Assembly: GCF_042648365.1 (NCBI RefSeq)
Contig: NZ_JBHRXI010000049.1
Coordinates: 310,001 to 374,000 of the forward strand
Source: Lutimaribacter_A marinistellae
GTDB taxonomy: Bacteria > Pseudomonadota > Alphaproteobacteria > Rhodobacterales > Rhodobacteraceae
Reading direction: 5' to 3'
DNA length: 64,000 nt
Made by a program: the position numbers and the translations under genes. Under the pieces are notes generated by a model. The model did no database searches. It was not told the origin of the DNA and saw nothing but the letters and a program-made list of their open reading frames with translations. Of this stretch, positions 1 through 8,307 are shown in pieces. Position 1 is the first letter of the stretch. Each line of letters starts with the position of its first letter.

Positions 1-1165
1 GCAATCCGCCAAAGCGTCCGAAATACCCGGTATCGCCCGATGCCCGGCCAACGCGCAGGTCACTGGGGATGTGCCCTTCCCTTATGGAACCGGCGCTCTT
101 TTCGGACAACGTCCCGTCCGACAGATGCAGGGTCAGCGGGCGTGTCACCGTTTCCGCTGGCCCAGTCTCGATCCATCGACCGTTGCGGATATCGATCGCG
201 TTTGCGGGCGGGTCGTACTCCCTCAGCCAGACGCGCAAGCGCGGCCAGTCGGGTGCGCTTGGCCCAGGTTTCAGCCAGCTGTCCCACCAGTCCAGCGCCA
301 GCTGCTGAAATCCGATCCCCGGTCCGGGATGGGCATGATCGGGATAATGATGCCCCCATGGCCCGACCACGCCCCAGACCAGGTCAGGCCGCGCGGATAC
401 CAGTGACATGACGGAGTTCGAGTAGCGGTCCGACCAGCCACCGACCGCCAGAACGGGGCGCGAAAGACGGTCGGCCTGATGAATGACGGACCCGTGCCGC
501 CAATAGTTGCCACGCGCCTCTTCGCGCACCCATGCCTCGACCGGAAAGCTCAGGCTGTCTAGACGCTTTTTCCACCGCTCCTTCCAGTCCGGGCCGACAT
601 TGGGCGTGGGTGGCGCGCCAAGGATCGCAGGCAGCGTCGCGCCCCATTCGAACGTATCCGTCAACAGGCAACCGCCCTTGTGATGAATATCGTCTTCGTA
701 CCTGTCATGCGTCGCGCAGACGGCAATGATGGCCTTCAGCGGGCCGGGCGCGTCGAGATTGGCCTGCAACGACGCGGTTCCTCCCCACGAGGTGCCGAAC
801 ATCCCGACGTTTCCGTCACACCACGGCTGCGCGGCGATCCAATCGATCAGGTGCCGCGCGTCGGACAGCTCGTGCTCGGAATACATGTCGGGCATCTGGC
901 CTTCGCTATCTCCGGACCCGCGCATGTCGACGCGCAGACAGGCATAGCCATGCGCCGCGAAATAGGGGTGGTTCCGCTCGTCGCGAGCGCGGACCATGTC
1001 GGCCTTCCGGTACGGGATGTACTCGAAAATCGCCGGCACGGCGGCCGTCTCGGCACCCTCGGGCATCCACAGCCGCGCCGCCAGTCGCGTGCCATCCGGC
1101 ATCTCGATCCAAAGATGCTCGGTCGTCGTCACCCCGGTTTGGCCATTGCACGAAGAGCTTTGCAC
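1..1165 (-). CDS. CocE/NonD family serine hydrolase, C-terminus cut by window edge
   Basis: Family members (cocaine esterase, X-Pro dipeptidyl-peptidase S15 fold) cleave esters, amides or acyl groups with a Ser-Asp-His triad. The frame is open to base 1; 388 codons are visible against about 650-700 for the family. Visible motifs are DGTRLAARLWMPEG near the N-terminus and the nucleophile elbow GTSWGG around residue 128. The start is a GTG at 1163-1165 preceded by AGGGGTGAG about 4 nt upstream; no in-frame ATG has a better site. It is a diverged paralogue of the CocE gene at 10267-12279 and is transcribed divergently from the XRE-cupin gene at 1324, sharing its 158-bp control region. Family assignment is firm; the substrate is unknown. 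Confidence 0.85.
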   Translation of the reverse strand, partial: MQSSSCNGQTGVTTTEHLWIEMPDGTRLAARLWMPEGAETAAVPAIFEYIPYRKADMVRARDERNHPYFAAHGYACLRVDMRGSGDSEGQMPDMYSEHELSDARHLIDWIAAQPWCDGNVGMFGTSWGGTASLQANLDAPGPLKAIIAVCATHDRYEDDIHHKGGCLLTDTFEWGATLPAILGAPPTPNVGPDWKERWKKRLDSLSFPVEAWVREEARGNYWRHGSVIHQADRLSRPVLAVGGWSDRYSNSVMSLVSARPDLVWGVVGPWGHHYPDHAHPGPGIGFQQLALDWWDSWLKPGPSAPDWPRLRVWLREYDPPANAIDIRNGRWIETGPAETVTRPLTLHLSDGTLSEKSAGSIREGHIPSDLRVGRASGDTGYFGRFGGL

Positions 1166-1251
1166 AGTCTCACCCCTGACGGTCGTTTCGATGTCTGTTG
1201 ATCGCACTCAAACAGAGTTACAGAATTTTTGGCAACAACTTTTCTTACAAA

Positions 1252-1272
1252 AGAATTTGACAGGAAAATTCT
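1252..1272. promoter_or_regulatory. Candidate operator of the first XRE-cupin regulator
   Basis: The AT-rich gap between the divergent CocE (start 1165) and regulator (start 1324) genes contains the dyad AGAATTT-N7-AAATTCT. Overlapping it at 1257-1266 is TTGACAGGAA, which also occurs (opposite strand) at 4042-4051 in front of the second, paralogous regulator. TTGACA at 1257-1262 could also serve as a -35 box. Reading it as an operator is inference from symmetry, position and recurrence. Confidence 0.5.
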
Positions 1273-1323
1273 ACAGAGTGCACACTGGCCGCATCGCTGT
1301 GCCATCTGACGGAGAGAGGTTTC

Positions 1324-1992
1324 ATGACCGATTCGGACAACGTTGTCGCACTCGCGCACAGCCTGTCGTCGCTTGGGGCCGAGCTACGCGAAATGCGCAA
1401 GGCGCGCGACCTGACTCTCAAGCAGCTCAGCAAGATCGCCGGGATCTCGCTCAGTCACATCTCGGCCATCGAACGTGGCGCGGCAAACCCGTCCATCGAC
1501 GTGCTGAACACGCTGGCGCAGGCGCTCGATGTCACGCCAAGCTGGTTCTTTGCCCGCCGCAACGGCAAGGGACCGCTGGAGCAGGCCTTTGTCGTGCGGC
1601 GCCAGAACCGGCGCGACCTCAATGTTCTGTATGACGAGGATGCCGGCGCGCTGGGCTACCAGGACAGCCTGTTGTCAAGTTCGATCGGCGGGCAGTTCTA
1701 CATGGGTCTCGCGGTCTACGCGCCCCATTCGGAAACACCCAACGACCGGATGCAGACCCACGAGGGCGAAACCCACGGGATCGTTCTCGAGGGCGAGTTG
1801 GAGATGCGCATCGGCGACGAAACCGTGATCCTCAAGCCCGGAGACAGCTACAGTTTCGACGCCCGCATCCCGCACCATGCCCGGAACCGCTCGGACAAGA
1901 CGTGCAAACTGATCTGGGCGGTCTCGCCGGTGGTCATCCCCAAAACGGCAGCCTCGCAAAAAACGCCCCAGGCAGAGGAACGGAATAGATGA
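1324..1992 (+). CDS. XRE-family transcriptional regulator with C-terminal cupin domain
   Basis: The 222-residue protein has a lambda-repressor-like helix-turn-helix at about residues 18-75 (LTLKQLSKIAGISLSHISAI) and a small-molecule-binding cupin_2 barrel at about residues 125-205 (GIVLEGELEMRIG, then LKPGDSYSFDARIPHHARN). Such HTH-cupin proteins usually sense a metabolite of the pathway they control. The ATG follows GGAGAGAGG. The stop overlaps the ATG of the flavin oxidoreductase by 4 bp (ATGA), so the two are translationally coupled. It is a clear paralogue of the product of 4144-4851, sharing motifs such as LSHxSAIERG, GPLE, VVRxxNRR and PVxIPK. It probably controls the divergent CocE gene and its own operon. 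Confidence 0.9.
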   Translation: MTDSDNVVALAHSLSSLGAELREMRKARDLTLKQLSKIAGISLSHISAIERGAANPSIDVLNTLAQALDVTPSWFFARRNGKGPLEQAFVVRRQNRRDLNVLYDEDAGALGYQDSLLSSSIGGQFYMGLAVYAPHSETPNDRMQTHEGETHGIVLEGELEMRIGDETVILKPGDSYSFDARIPHHARNRSDKTCKLIWAVSPVVIPKTAASQKTPQAEERNR

Positions 1993-4028
1993 GCAGCGAC
2001 CCCCTTCTGCAGCCCTACCAGCTCAAGCACCTGACACTGAAGAACCGGGTGATGACCACGGCGCACGAACCGGCCTACCCCGAAGACGGGATGCCCAAGG
2101 ATCGCTACCGCGCCTATCACGAAGCCCGCGCCAAGGCCGGTGTCGCCCTGACGATGACGGCAGGCTCGGCCGCGGTCAGCCGCGACAGCCCGCCGGTGTT
2201 CAACAACATCCTGGCCTACAAGGACGAGGTCGTGCCATGGATGAAACGCCTTGCCGATGCCTGCCATGCGCATGGCTGCGCGGTGATGATCCAGCTCACC
2301 CACCTCGGGCGCAGGACCGGCTGGAACAAGGGCGACTGGCTTCCTTCGGTCGCGCCCTCGCATTTCCGCGAACCGGCGCATCGGGCGTTTCCGAAAAAGC
2401 TCGAAGATTTCGACATCACCCGGATCATCACCGATTACGCCGATGCCGCCGAACGCATGCAGGCCGCCGGCCTCGACGGGATCGAGCTTCAGGCCTACGG
2501 ACATCTGATCGACCAGTTCTGGTCGCCGCTGACCAACCGGATGGAGCCGCCCTATGGTGGCGGTCTCGACCACCGGCTGCGGTTCGGCTTCGATGTCCTG
2601 CAGGCGATCCGCGACAGGGTCGGTCCCGATTTCATCGTGGGCGTTCGCTATACCGCGGACGAGGTGGAAAGCGGCGGCATCTCCGAGGATGAAGGGCTCG
2701 AGATCGCGCGCCGTCTCAAGGCATCGGGACAGGTCGATTTCCTGAACGTGATCCGGGGCCGCATCCACACCGACCCCGCGATGACCGACGTGATCCCCGT
2801 GCAGGGCATGAAAAGCGCGCCCCACCTCGATTTCGTGGGCAAGGTGCGGGCCGAAACAGGCATGCCCACCTTCCACGCCTCGCGCATTCCCGATGTTGCC
2901 ACGGCGCGCCATGCTATCTCGTCCGGGCTGTTGGACATGGTCGGCATGACCCGCGCGCATATGGCCGATCCGCTGATCGTGAAAAAGATCGCCGAGGGGC
3001 GCGAGGACGATATCCGCCCCTGTGTCGGCGCCACCTATTGCCTCGACCGCATCTACCAGGCGGGGGATGCGCTGTGCATTCACAACCCCTCGACCGGTCG
3101 CGAACTGTCTCTGCCGCATGAAATCCCCCGCTCGGATGCGCCCAAGCGCGTCGTCGTCGTAGGTGCCGGTCCCGGCGGGCTCGAAGCCGCGCGCGTGGCG
3201 GCCGAGCGCGGCCATCAGGTCACCGTATTCGAGGCAGCATCCGATCCCGGCGGACAGGTGCGCCTGACCGCTCAATCGCGGCGGCGTTCCGAGATGATCG
3301 GCATCATTGACTGGCGCATGGCGCAATGCGCCGCGCGTGACGTCGAATTTCGGTTCAACGTCTTCGCCGACAGGGACGATATCCTGTCGCTCTCGCCCGA
3401 CATGGTCGTCATCGCGACCGGCGGCCTGCCCGATACCACCATCCTCGACGCGGGCAACGAGCTTGCGATCACGGCCTGGGACCTGATCTCGGGCGATGCC
3501 AAACCGGCCGGGCGCGTCCTGATCTATGACGATGCGGGCGACCACCCTGCGCTCATGGCGGCAGAGGTGGTGACGCAAGCGGGCGGCCATGTCGAAGTAA
3601 TGACCCGGGATCGCAGTTTTGCGCCTGAAATCATGGGCATGAACCTCGTTCCTTATATGCGTGCGCTTCAAGACAAGGATGCAGTTTTCACGGTTGCACG
3701 CACGTTGAAACGCGTCACGCGCGACGGCAACCAGCTCTGCGCGACCATTGGCACCGACTATTCGAACCACGAGGAAACGCGCAGTTTCGATCAGGTCGTC
3801 GTCAACCAGGGCATCCTGCCCCTCGACGATCTGTATTTCGATCTCAAGCCATTGTCGCGCAATCGCGGCGAAATCGATCATGGCGCGCTGGTCCAGGGCG
3901 ATGGCGACCTGTTCCCCGCGCATGGCCCCAAGGACGGCTTCCTTCTCTACCGGATCGGCGATGCGGTTTCGTCCCGCAACATCCATGCAGCAATCTACGA
4001 CGCCCTGCGCATCGGTCTACGCTGGTGA
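1989..4028 (+). CDS. NADH:flavin oxidoreductase of the TMADH / N-methylproline demethylase-like group
   Basis: The 679-residue two-part flavoenzyme has an OYE/TMADH-type FMN barrel at about residues 1-340 and an FAD/NAD(P) Rossmann unit from about 387 (VVVVGAGPGGLEAA). A Tyr170/His172 pair sits where the trimethylamine dehydrogenase active-site residues lie. Relatives demethylate N-methylated amines such as N-methylproline or reduce dienoyl-CoA. The usual 4Fe-4S motif Cys-x2-Cys-x2-Cys is present as CVGATYC: Cys345, Cys351 and Cys363 are kept, but the second ligand position (348) is Ala. It overlaps the regulator by 4 bp. N-demethylation of an imported compound is an inference from family resemblance. 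Confidence 0.85.
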   Translation: MSSDPLLQPYQLKHLTLKNRVMTTAHEPAYPEDGMPKDRYRAYHEARAKAGVALTMTAGSAAVSRDSPPVFNNILAYKDEVVPWMKRLADACHAHGCAVMIQLTHLGRRTGWNKGDWLPSVAPSHFREPAHRAFPKKLEDFDITRIITDYADAAERMQAAGLDGIELQAYGHLIDQFWSPLTNRMEPPYGGGLDHRLRFGFDVLQAIRDRVGPDFIVGVRYTADEVESGGISEDEGLEIARRLKASGQVDFLNVIRGRIHTDPAMTDVIPVQGMKSAPHLDFVGKVRAETGMPTFHASRIPDVATARHAISSGLLDMVGMTRAHMADPLIVKKIAEGREDDIRPCVGATYCLDRIYQAGDALCIHNPSTGRELSLPHEIPRSDAPKRVVVVGAGPGGLEAARVAAERGHQVTVFEAASDPGGQVRLTAQSRRRSEMIGIIDWRMAQCAARDVEFRFNVFADRDDILSLSPDMVVIATGGLPDTTILDAGNELAITAWDLISGDAKPAGRVLIYDDAGDHPALMAAEVVTQAGGHVEVMTRDRSFAPEIMGMNLVPYMRALQDKDAVFTVARTLKRVTRDGNQLCATIGTDYSNHEETRSFDQVVVNQGILPLDDLYFDLKPLSRNRGEIDHGALVQGDGDLFPAHGPKDGFLLYRIGDAVSSRNIHAAIYDALRIGLRW

Positions 4029-4037
4029 AAGCAATGG

Positions 4038-4072
4038 AAAATTCCTGTCAATTTTTCGAATACAGGAAATTT
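4038..4072. promoter_or_regulatory. Inverted repeat, candidate operator of the second XRE-cupin regulator
   Basis: AAAATTCCTGT (4038-4048) and ACAGGAAATTT (4062-4072) form a 10/11 inverted repeat with a 13-nt spacer, 10 nt after the oxidoreductase stop and about 70 nt before the regulator start. The left arm includes the reverse complement of TTGACAGGAA found at 1257-1266. A TATAAG at 4105-4110 could be the -10 of the downstream promoter. The operator role is inferred. Confidence 0.5.
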
Positions 4073-4143
4073 GGAAGATTTTTCTTCTCAAACGGCTGCA
4101 TTGCTATAAGCTTCCCCTGCGTCAGGATGACACGGAGGGATTC

Positions 4144-4851
4144 GTGAAACCGCCGAAGAAGCCCAAAAAGCCGAACATTTCGCCGGATGAAAGCATGGCG
4201 ACCTTCGGCGCAGAGGTGCGCGAACTGCGCAGGGCCCGTCAGATGACGCTGGCCGACCTCGCTGAGGCTTCCGGTGTCTCGCTCAGCCATCTCAGCGCGA
4301 TCGAACGCGGCAGCGTAAACCCGACGCTGGGAAAGATCTCGCGCATCGCCATCGGCCTCGGCGTGCCCGAGGAATGGTTTTTCAACCGCCGCGAAGGCGA
4401 AGGCCCGCTCGAAAGGACCTATGTCGTCCGGCACGAAAACCGCCGCAATCTGAACCTGCTTTACGGTGAAACGGCCGAGGTGTCGGGCTATGCCGACGAA
4501 CTCCTGTCCTCGTCCCTCGGCGGCGCGTTCCACATGGGTATTTCCGAATACGCCCCGCACAGCGAAGCGGTCGCTGACGAGATCTACAGCCGCGCCGGCG
4601 AGCAGCATGGCCTCGTCCTCGAAGGCGAGCTGGTTCTGACGCTCGAGACCGAGGTCATCACCGTCCGCGCCGGCGACAGTTTCAGCTTTCCGGGCGACAT
4701 CCTGCACAGCACCCGAAACATGAGCGACCGGCCTGCTCGCCTGATCTGGGTGAACTCGCCCGTCATCATCCCGAAATACGCGGTCCACGAAGAAACAGAA
4801 ACCCCGCCGGACAAGGCGCGGGCCGCGAACAAGAAACGCACCGGCACATGA
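4144..4851 (+). CDS. Second XRE-family regulator with cupin domain
   Basis: The 235-residue paralogue of the 1324-1992 product has an HTH at about residues 20-75 (MTLADLAEASGVSLSHLSAI) and a cupin at about 140-220 (GLVLEGELVLTLE, VRAGDSFSFPGDILHSTRN). The frame is open far upstream into the oxidoreductase, but the GTG at 4144 is chosen because ACGGAGGGA lies just before it and the upstream part is antifunctional overlap with the previous gene. It heads the ABC-transporter operon (binding protein starts 35 nt later). It has a Lys/Pro-rich start (KPPKKPKKP) not seen in its sister. It probably senses the transported compound or a breakdown product. Confidence 0.88.
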   Translation: MKPPKKPKKPNISPDESMATFGAEVRELRRARQMTLADLAEASGVSLSHLSAIERGSVNPTLGKISRIAIGLGVPEEWFFNRREGEGPLERTYVVRHENRRNLNLLYGETAEVSGYADELLSSSLGGAFHMGISEYAPHSEAVADEIYSRAGEQHGLVLEGELVLTLETEVITVRAGDSFSFPGDILHSTRNMSDRPARLIWVNSPVIIPKYAVHEETETPPDKARAANKKRTGT

Positions 4852-4885
4852 CAGCACTCAAGTCGACAAAGCCAGGGAGACCGCA

Positions 4886-6445
4886 ATGACAACAAGACCA
4901 CGTTCCGGCCTGACGCGCCGTTCCTTCCTTGCCAGCACGGCCGCGTTCGGTGCGGCCAGCACGGCATTTCCGCACATGGCGGTAAGCCAGGACGGCAAGA
5001 TCCTCACCGTCCGCTCCTATTCCGACCTGCAGCTTCTGGACCCGGCCTTTCGCCTGTCCCTGCCCGAGGATGACATCATCCGCGCGATCTATCCGCCGCT
5101 GATCGAACCGGTTTCCGGCGACACGTGGGAATGGAAAGCCGTCGCCGCGGCCTCGATGGAGCAGCTCGACGACCTGACCATCGCCTTCACCCTCAAGGAG
5201 GGCATGGGCTTTACCGATGGCTACGGCGAAGTCACCGCAGACGACGTCAAGTTCTCGATCGAACGGATCGCCGACCCCGCGAATGAAAGCCCCTATGCAG
5301 GCGACTGGGCCGCGCTGAAAGAGGTCGAGGTCAAGGACAAGCTGTCGGGCCTGATCCACCTCAAGAACAAGTTCGTGCCATTGTGGACGACGACCCTGCC
5401 GACGCCGGCCTCCTGCATCGTGTCGCGCAAGGCGGTCGAAGAGCTGGGCGGCAAGATCGGCACCGACCCGGTGGCGCAGTCCGGCCAGTACCTGCTGACC
5501 GAATGGGTCCCGAAACAGCGCACCGTTCTCAAGCGCAATCCCGACTGGAAACACGAACACGGCGGGTTCGAGGAAATCCACATCATCCCGATCGAAGACC
5601 CCGCCACCGCCGAACGCGGCTTCGAGGCGGGCGACCTTGATTACACATGGACATCCGTGTCCTCCCTGCCCCGTCTCAAGGAAAACCCGCCTGCGGGCAG
5701 CGTCGTTCTGGAAAAGCCCTCGCTGGCCTATGTCTGGCTGGGCATGAACCAGGACAACGAAGCCCTCAAGGACGTGCGCATCCGCCGGGCGATCCAGCAT
5801 GCCATCGACCGCGAAACCGTTGTCGACGCGGCCTATTTCGGCGCGGCGTCCGTGGGCAACGGCATCATCGCGCCGGGCCTGCCCGGCTCGCGCGACAGCG
5901 TGACCTACGACTACGATCCCGACAAGGCACGCGAACTCTTGGCCGAGGCCGGCGCCGAGGGGCTGAACGTCACGCTCGACATCCTGAACCAGTCCGAGCG
6001 CCTGACCGCCGCCCAGGTCATCCAGGCCAACCTCGCCGATATCGGCGTGAACTGCGAGATCAAGCAGAACGACAGCGGCACCTTCTGGTCGCTCGGGTCC
6101 AAGGATGGCGACTATTTCATGGACCTTCAGCTGGTGCTCAGCCGGTTCTCGATGCAGCCCGATCCCAGTTGGGCAACGGTATGGTTCACGCCCGAACAGG
6201 TCGGCGTGTGGAACTGGGAACGTTTCGACAATGCCGAGTACAAGGAGCTCCACGACCAGGGTCTCGTGGAATCCGACCCGGCGATGCGCGACGAGATCTA
6301 CAAGAAGATGCAGGCGCTCATGGACGAGTCGGGCTGCTACGTCTTCCTCACCCACGAGGTCGTCGGCGCAATCCACAAGGACAGCATCGTTCCCGGTCTG
6401 AAACCGAACGGCGAATCCCTGCTGTCGGATTTCAAACCGGCTTGA
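4886..6445 (+). CDS. Peptide-type ABC transporter substrate-binding protein (SBP family 5), Tat-exported
   Basis: This is a periplasmic receptor of 519 residues, the usual size for DppA/OppA-like proteins. The N-terminus carries a twin-arginine signal (RRSFLASTAAFG, residues 11-22), so the protein is probably exported folded. SBP_bac_5 features include LDPAF near residue 52 and YDPDKARELL around 350. RBS AGGGAGA lies before the ATG. It is the first transporter gene, followed by two permeases and two ATPases in the same order as dpp operons. A strong stem-loop follows its stop. The ligand cannot be read from sequence; peptides, opines and modified amines are all known ligands in this family. 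Confidence 0.92.
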   Translation: MTTRPRSGLTRRSFLASTAAFGAASTAFPHMAVSQDGKILTVRSYSDLQLLDPAFRLSLPEDDIIRAIYPPLIEPVSGDTWEWKAVAAASMEQLDDLTIAFTLKEGMGFTDGYGEVTADDVKFSIERIADPANESPYAGDWAALKEVEVKDKLSGLIHLKNKFVPLWTTTLPTPASCIVSRKAVEELGGKIGTDPVAQSGQYLLTEWVPKQRTVLKRNPDWKHEHGGFEEIHIIPIEDPATAERGFEAGDLDYTWTSVSSLPRLKENPPAGSVVLEKPSLAYVWLGMNQDNEALKDVRIRRAIQHAIDRETVVDAAYFGAASVGNGIIAPGLPGSRDSVTYDYDPDKARELLAEAGAEGLNVTLDILNQSERLTAAQVIQANLADIGVNCEIKQNDSGTFWSLGSKDGDYFMDLQLVLSRFSMQPDPSWATVWFTPEQVGVWNWERFDNAEYKELHDQGLVESDPAMRDEIYKKMQALMDESGCYVFLTHEVVGAIHKDSIVPGLKPNGESLLSDFKPA

Positions 6446-6454
6446 TCGGCACCC

Positions 6455-6477
6455 CGGCGGGCCCTCACCGGGCCCGC
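6455..6477 (+). promoter_or_regulatory. Intercistronic stem-loop between binding-protein and permease genes
   Basis: GGCGGGCCC and GGGCCCGCC form a perfect 9-bp GC stem with a 5-nt loop, starting 9 nt after the stop of the substrate-binding-protein gene. There is no T-run. Stem-loops at this place in ABC operons commonly stabilise the upstream message so that the binding protein is made in excess; that role is inferred here. Confidence 0.6.
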
Positions 6478-6503
6478 CCCTGCAACTGCGAAGGTCCCGC
6501 AAG

Positions 6504-7448
6504 ATGCTGAACTACGCCGTCAAGAGGTTGGGGCTGGCCGTGGCCATCGTGTCGCTCGCCATGTTCCTGCTGTTCTGCATGATCTACCTGGTGCCGGGCG
6601 ATCCGGCTTCGGTCGCCCTCGGCCCGCGCGCCACGGATGCGATGAAAGAGGCGCTGCGCATCAAGATGGGGCTCGATCAGCCGATCTGGGTGCAATTCTG
6701 GAACTTCTTCAGCGGTGCCTGGACCGGAGACCTCGGAGAAGAGGTGCTGTCTGGCCGCCCGGTGCTCGACGTGGTCTTCGAACAGCTTCCCTATACCCTG
6801 ATCCTGATCGCAGGCGGCATCAGCTGGTCCGTCGCATTGGGAATTCCGCTGGGTTGCTGGGCGGCGATCAACCGCGGCAGCCTTGCGGACCGTCTGGTCG
6901 GCATCCTGTCGGTCGCGGTCATCGCCGTTCCCTCCTTCGTCATCGCGATCTACGCCCTGCTCATCTTTGCCGTGACGCTGAGATGGCTTCCGGCCATTGG
7001 CGCGGGCGAGCCCGGCGATATCGGCGACCAGCTCGTGCACCTGATCCTGCCATCGCTTGCGGTGGGCCTGGGGTGGGTCGGCTACATTGCCCGGATGGTG
7101 CGCGCCTCCATGCTCGAGGTGCTCGAGGCCAGCCACATCCGCACCGCCCGCGCCTTCGGCCTTCCGGATCGCGTCATAACCTACCGTTACGCACTGACCA
7201 TCGCGATCCTGCCGACCATCACGCTTCTCGGCGTCGGCATAGGGCAGATGCTGTCCTCGGCCGTGTTCGCCGAGATCGTCTTTGCCCGCCCGGGCGTGGG
7301 CAAGCTGGTTTACGACGCCATCCTGACCCGCAACTTCCCCGTCGTTACCGGGGCAGTGCTTGTCACAACCGTCATCTTCGTTCTGCTGAACCTCGTCGCA
7401 GACCTCATCGTCGGAGCCTTGGACCCCCGTGTCAGAAGCAACTTCTAA
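6504..7448 (+). CDS. ABC transporter permease, DppB-like
   Basis: The inner-membrane permease of 314 residues has an N-terminal anchor (residues about 9-30, AVAIVSLAMFLLFCMIYLVP) typical of DppB/OppB, followed by PGDPASVALGP and five further hydrophobic segments. The cytoplasmic EAA loop that docks the ATPase is visible around residue 210 (HIRTARAFGLPDRVI). The end overlaps the next permease by 20 bp. It works with the DppC-like permease and the two ATPases downstream. Confidence 0.92.
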   Translation: MLNYAVKRLGLAVAIVSLAMFLLFCMIYLVPGDPASVALGPRATDAMKEALRIKMGLDQPIWVQFWNFFSGAWTGDLGEEVLSGRPVLDVVFEQLPYTLILIAGGISWSVALGIPLGCWAAINRGSLADRLVGILSVAVIAVPSFVIAIYALLIFAVTLRWLPAIGAGEPGDIGDQLVHLILPSLAVGLGWVGYIARMVRASMLEVLEASHIRTARAFGLPDRVITYRYALTIAILPTITLLGVGIGQMLSSAVFAEIVFARPGVGKLVYDAILTRNFPVVTGAVLVTTVIFVLLNLVADLIVGALDPRVRSNF

Positions 7449-8307
7449 CCCGCCTGTCCGGCATTCTTCCGAGTTTGCCCGCTCGCTGCGGCGGCTCTTG
7501 CGCGAACCGCTGGGCGTGTTCGGACTCGGCCTCGTCCTGCTGGTCGTGTTCGGTGCCGTCTTTGCCGATTTCCTGACGCAGTGGGACCCCACCCGCATCA
7601 ACCCGCGCGACCGCTTCCTCGGGCCCTCCGCCGACCACCTGCTGGGCACCGATCAGCTGGGCCGCGACCTGTTTTCCCGCGTTCTCTACGGCGGCCGGAT
7701 CGCGCTCTATGTCGCGCTGGTCTCGACCGCGATCTCGCTCGCCATCGGGATCGTTCTGGGCCTGATCGCCGGCTACGGGCCGCGCTGGCTCGACAACCTG
7801 ATGATCCTGCTCTTCGACGCGATGAAAAGCTTTCCGACCGTGATGCTCGCCCTCGCCCTCGTCACCATCGTGGGCCCCTCCCTGACGGCGGTGATGATCG
7901 TGGTGGTTCTGGTGAACGTCCCCGGTTATGCGCGGATCGTGCGCACCCAGACCATCGCCATCAAGTCCTCGGAATTCGTCACCGCGGCGCAAAGCATGGG
8001 CGCCTCCACCGCGCGGATTTTGCGCGTACACATCATGCCCAACGTGATCGGGCCACTTGTGATCCTCGCTTCCATGGACATCCCCGTCGTGATCGCGATC
8101 GAGGCAGGGATGAGCTTTCTGGGCCTCGGGGTGCGCCCGCCGACACCAAGCTGGGGTTCGATCCTGAACGACGGGTTCAGCCAGATCCGCGAAACCCCGT
8201 GGATCGCCATCGCCGGCGGCCTGCCGATTATCGTGACCACGCTCGGGTTTACCTTCCTTGGCGAAACGCTGCGCGACGTCTTCGACCCGCGCCTGAAAGG
8301 ACGCTGA
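7429..8307 (+). CDS. ABC transporter permease, DppC-like
   Basis: The second permease of the importer has 292 residues, with a cytoplasmic N-terminal stretch followed by a first membrane segment (FGLGLVLLVVFGAVFADFL) and the DppC hallmarks LLGTDQLGRDLFSRVLYGGR and an EAA loop near residue 190 (FVTAAQSMGAS). The GTG start at 7429 lies inside the end of the previous gene. The stop (TGA) shares a base with the ATG of the ATPase gene, so the genes are tightly coupled. Confidence 0.92.
   Translation: MSEATSNPPVRHSSEFARSLRRLLREPLGVFGLGLVLLVVFGAVFADFLTQWDPTRINPRDRFLGPSADHLLGTDQLGRDLFSRVLYGGRIALYVALVSTAISLAIGIVLGLIAGYGPRWLDNLMILLFDAMKSFPTVMLALALVTIVGPSLTAVMIVVVLVNVPGYARIVRTQTIAIKSSEFVTAAQSMGASTARILRVHIMPNVIGPLVILASMDIPVVIAIEAGMSFLGLGVRPPTPSWGSILNDGFSQIRETPWIAIAGGLPIIVTTLGFTFLGETLRDVFDPRLKGR

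Noticed and set aside
1848..3986. A 712-codon minus-strand frame opposite the flavin oxidoreductase
   Set aside because: Arg/His/Asp/Val-rich antisense translation with no family resemblance; the plus-strand gene is unambiguous.
4766..6502. A 578-codon minus-strand frame opposite the first binding-protein gene
   Set aside because: Antisense shadow; no motif, and the plus strand encodes a clear SBP family 5 protein.
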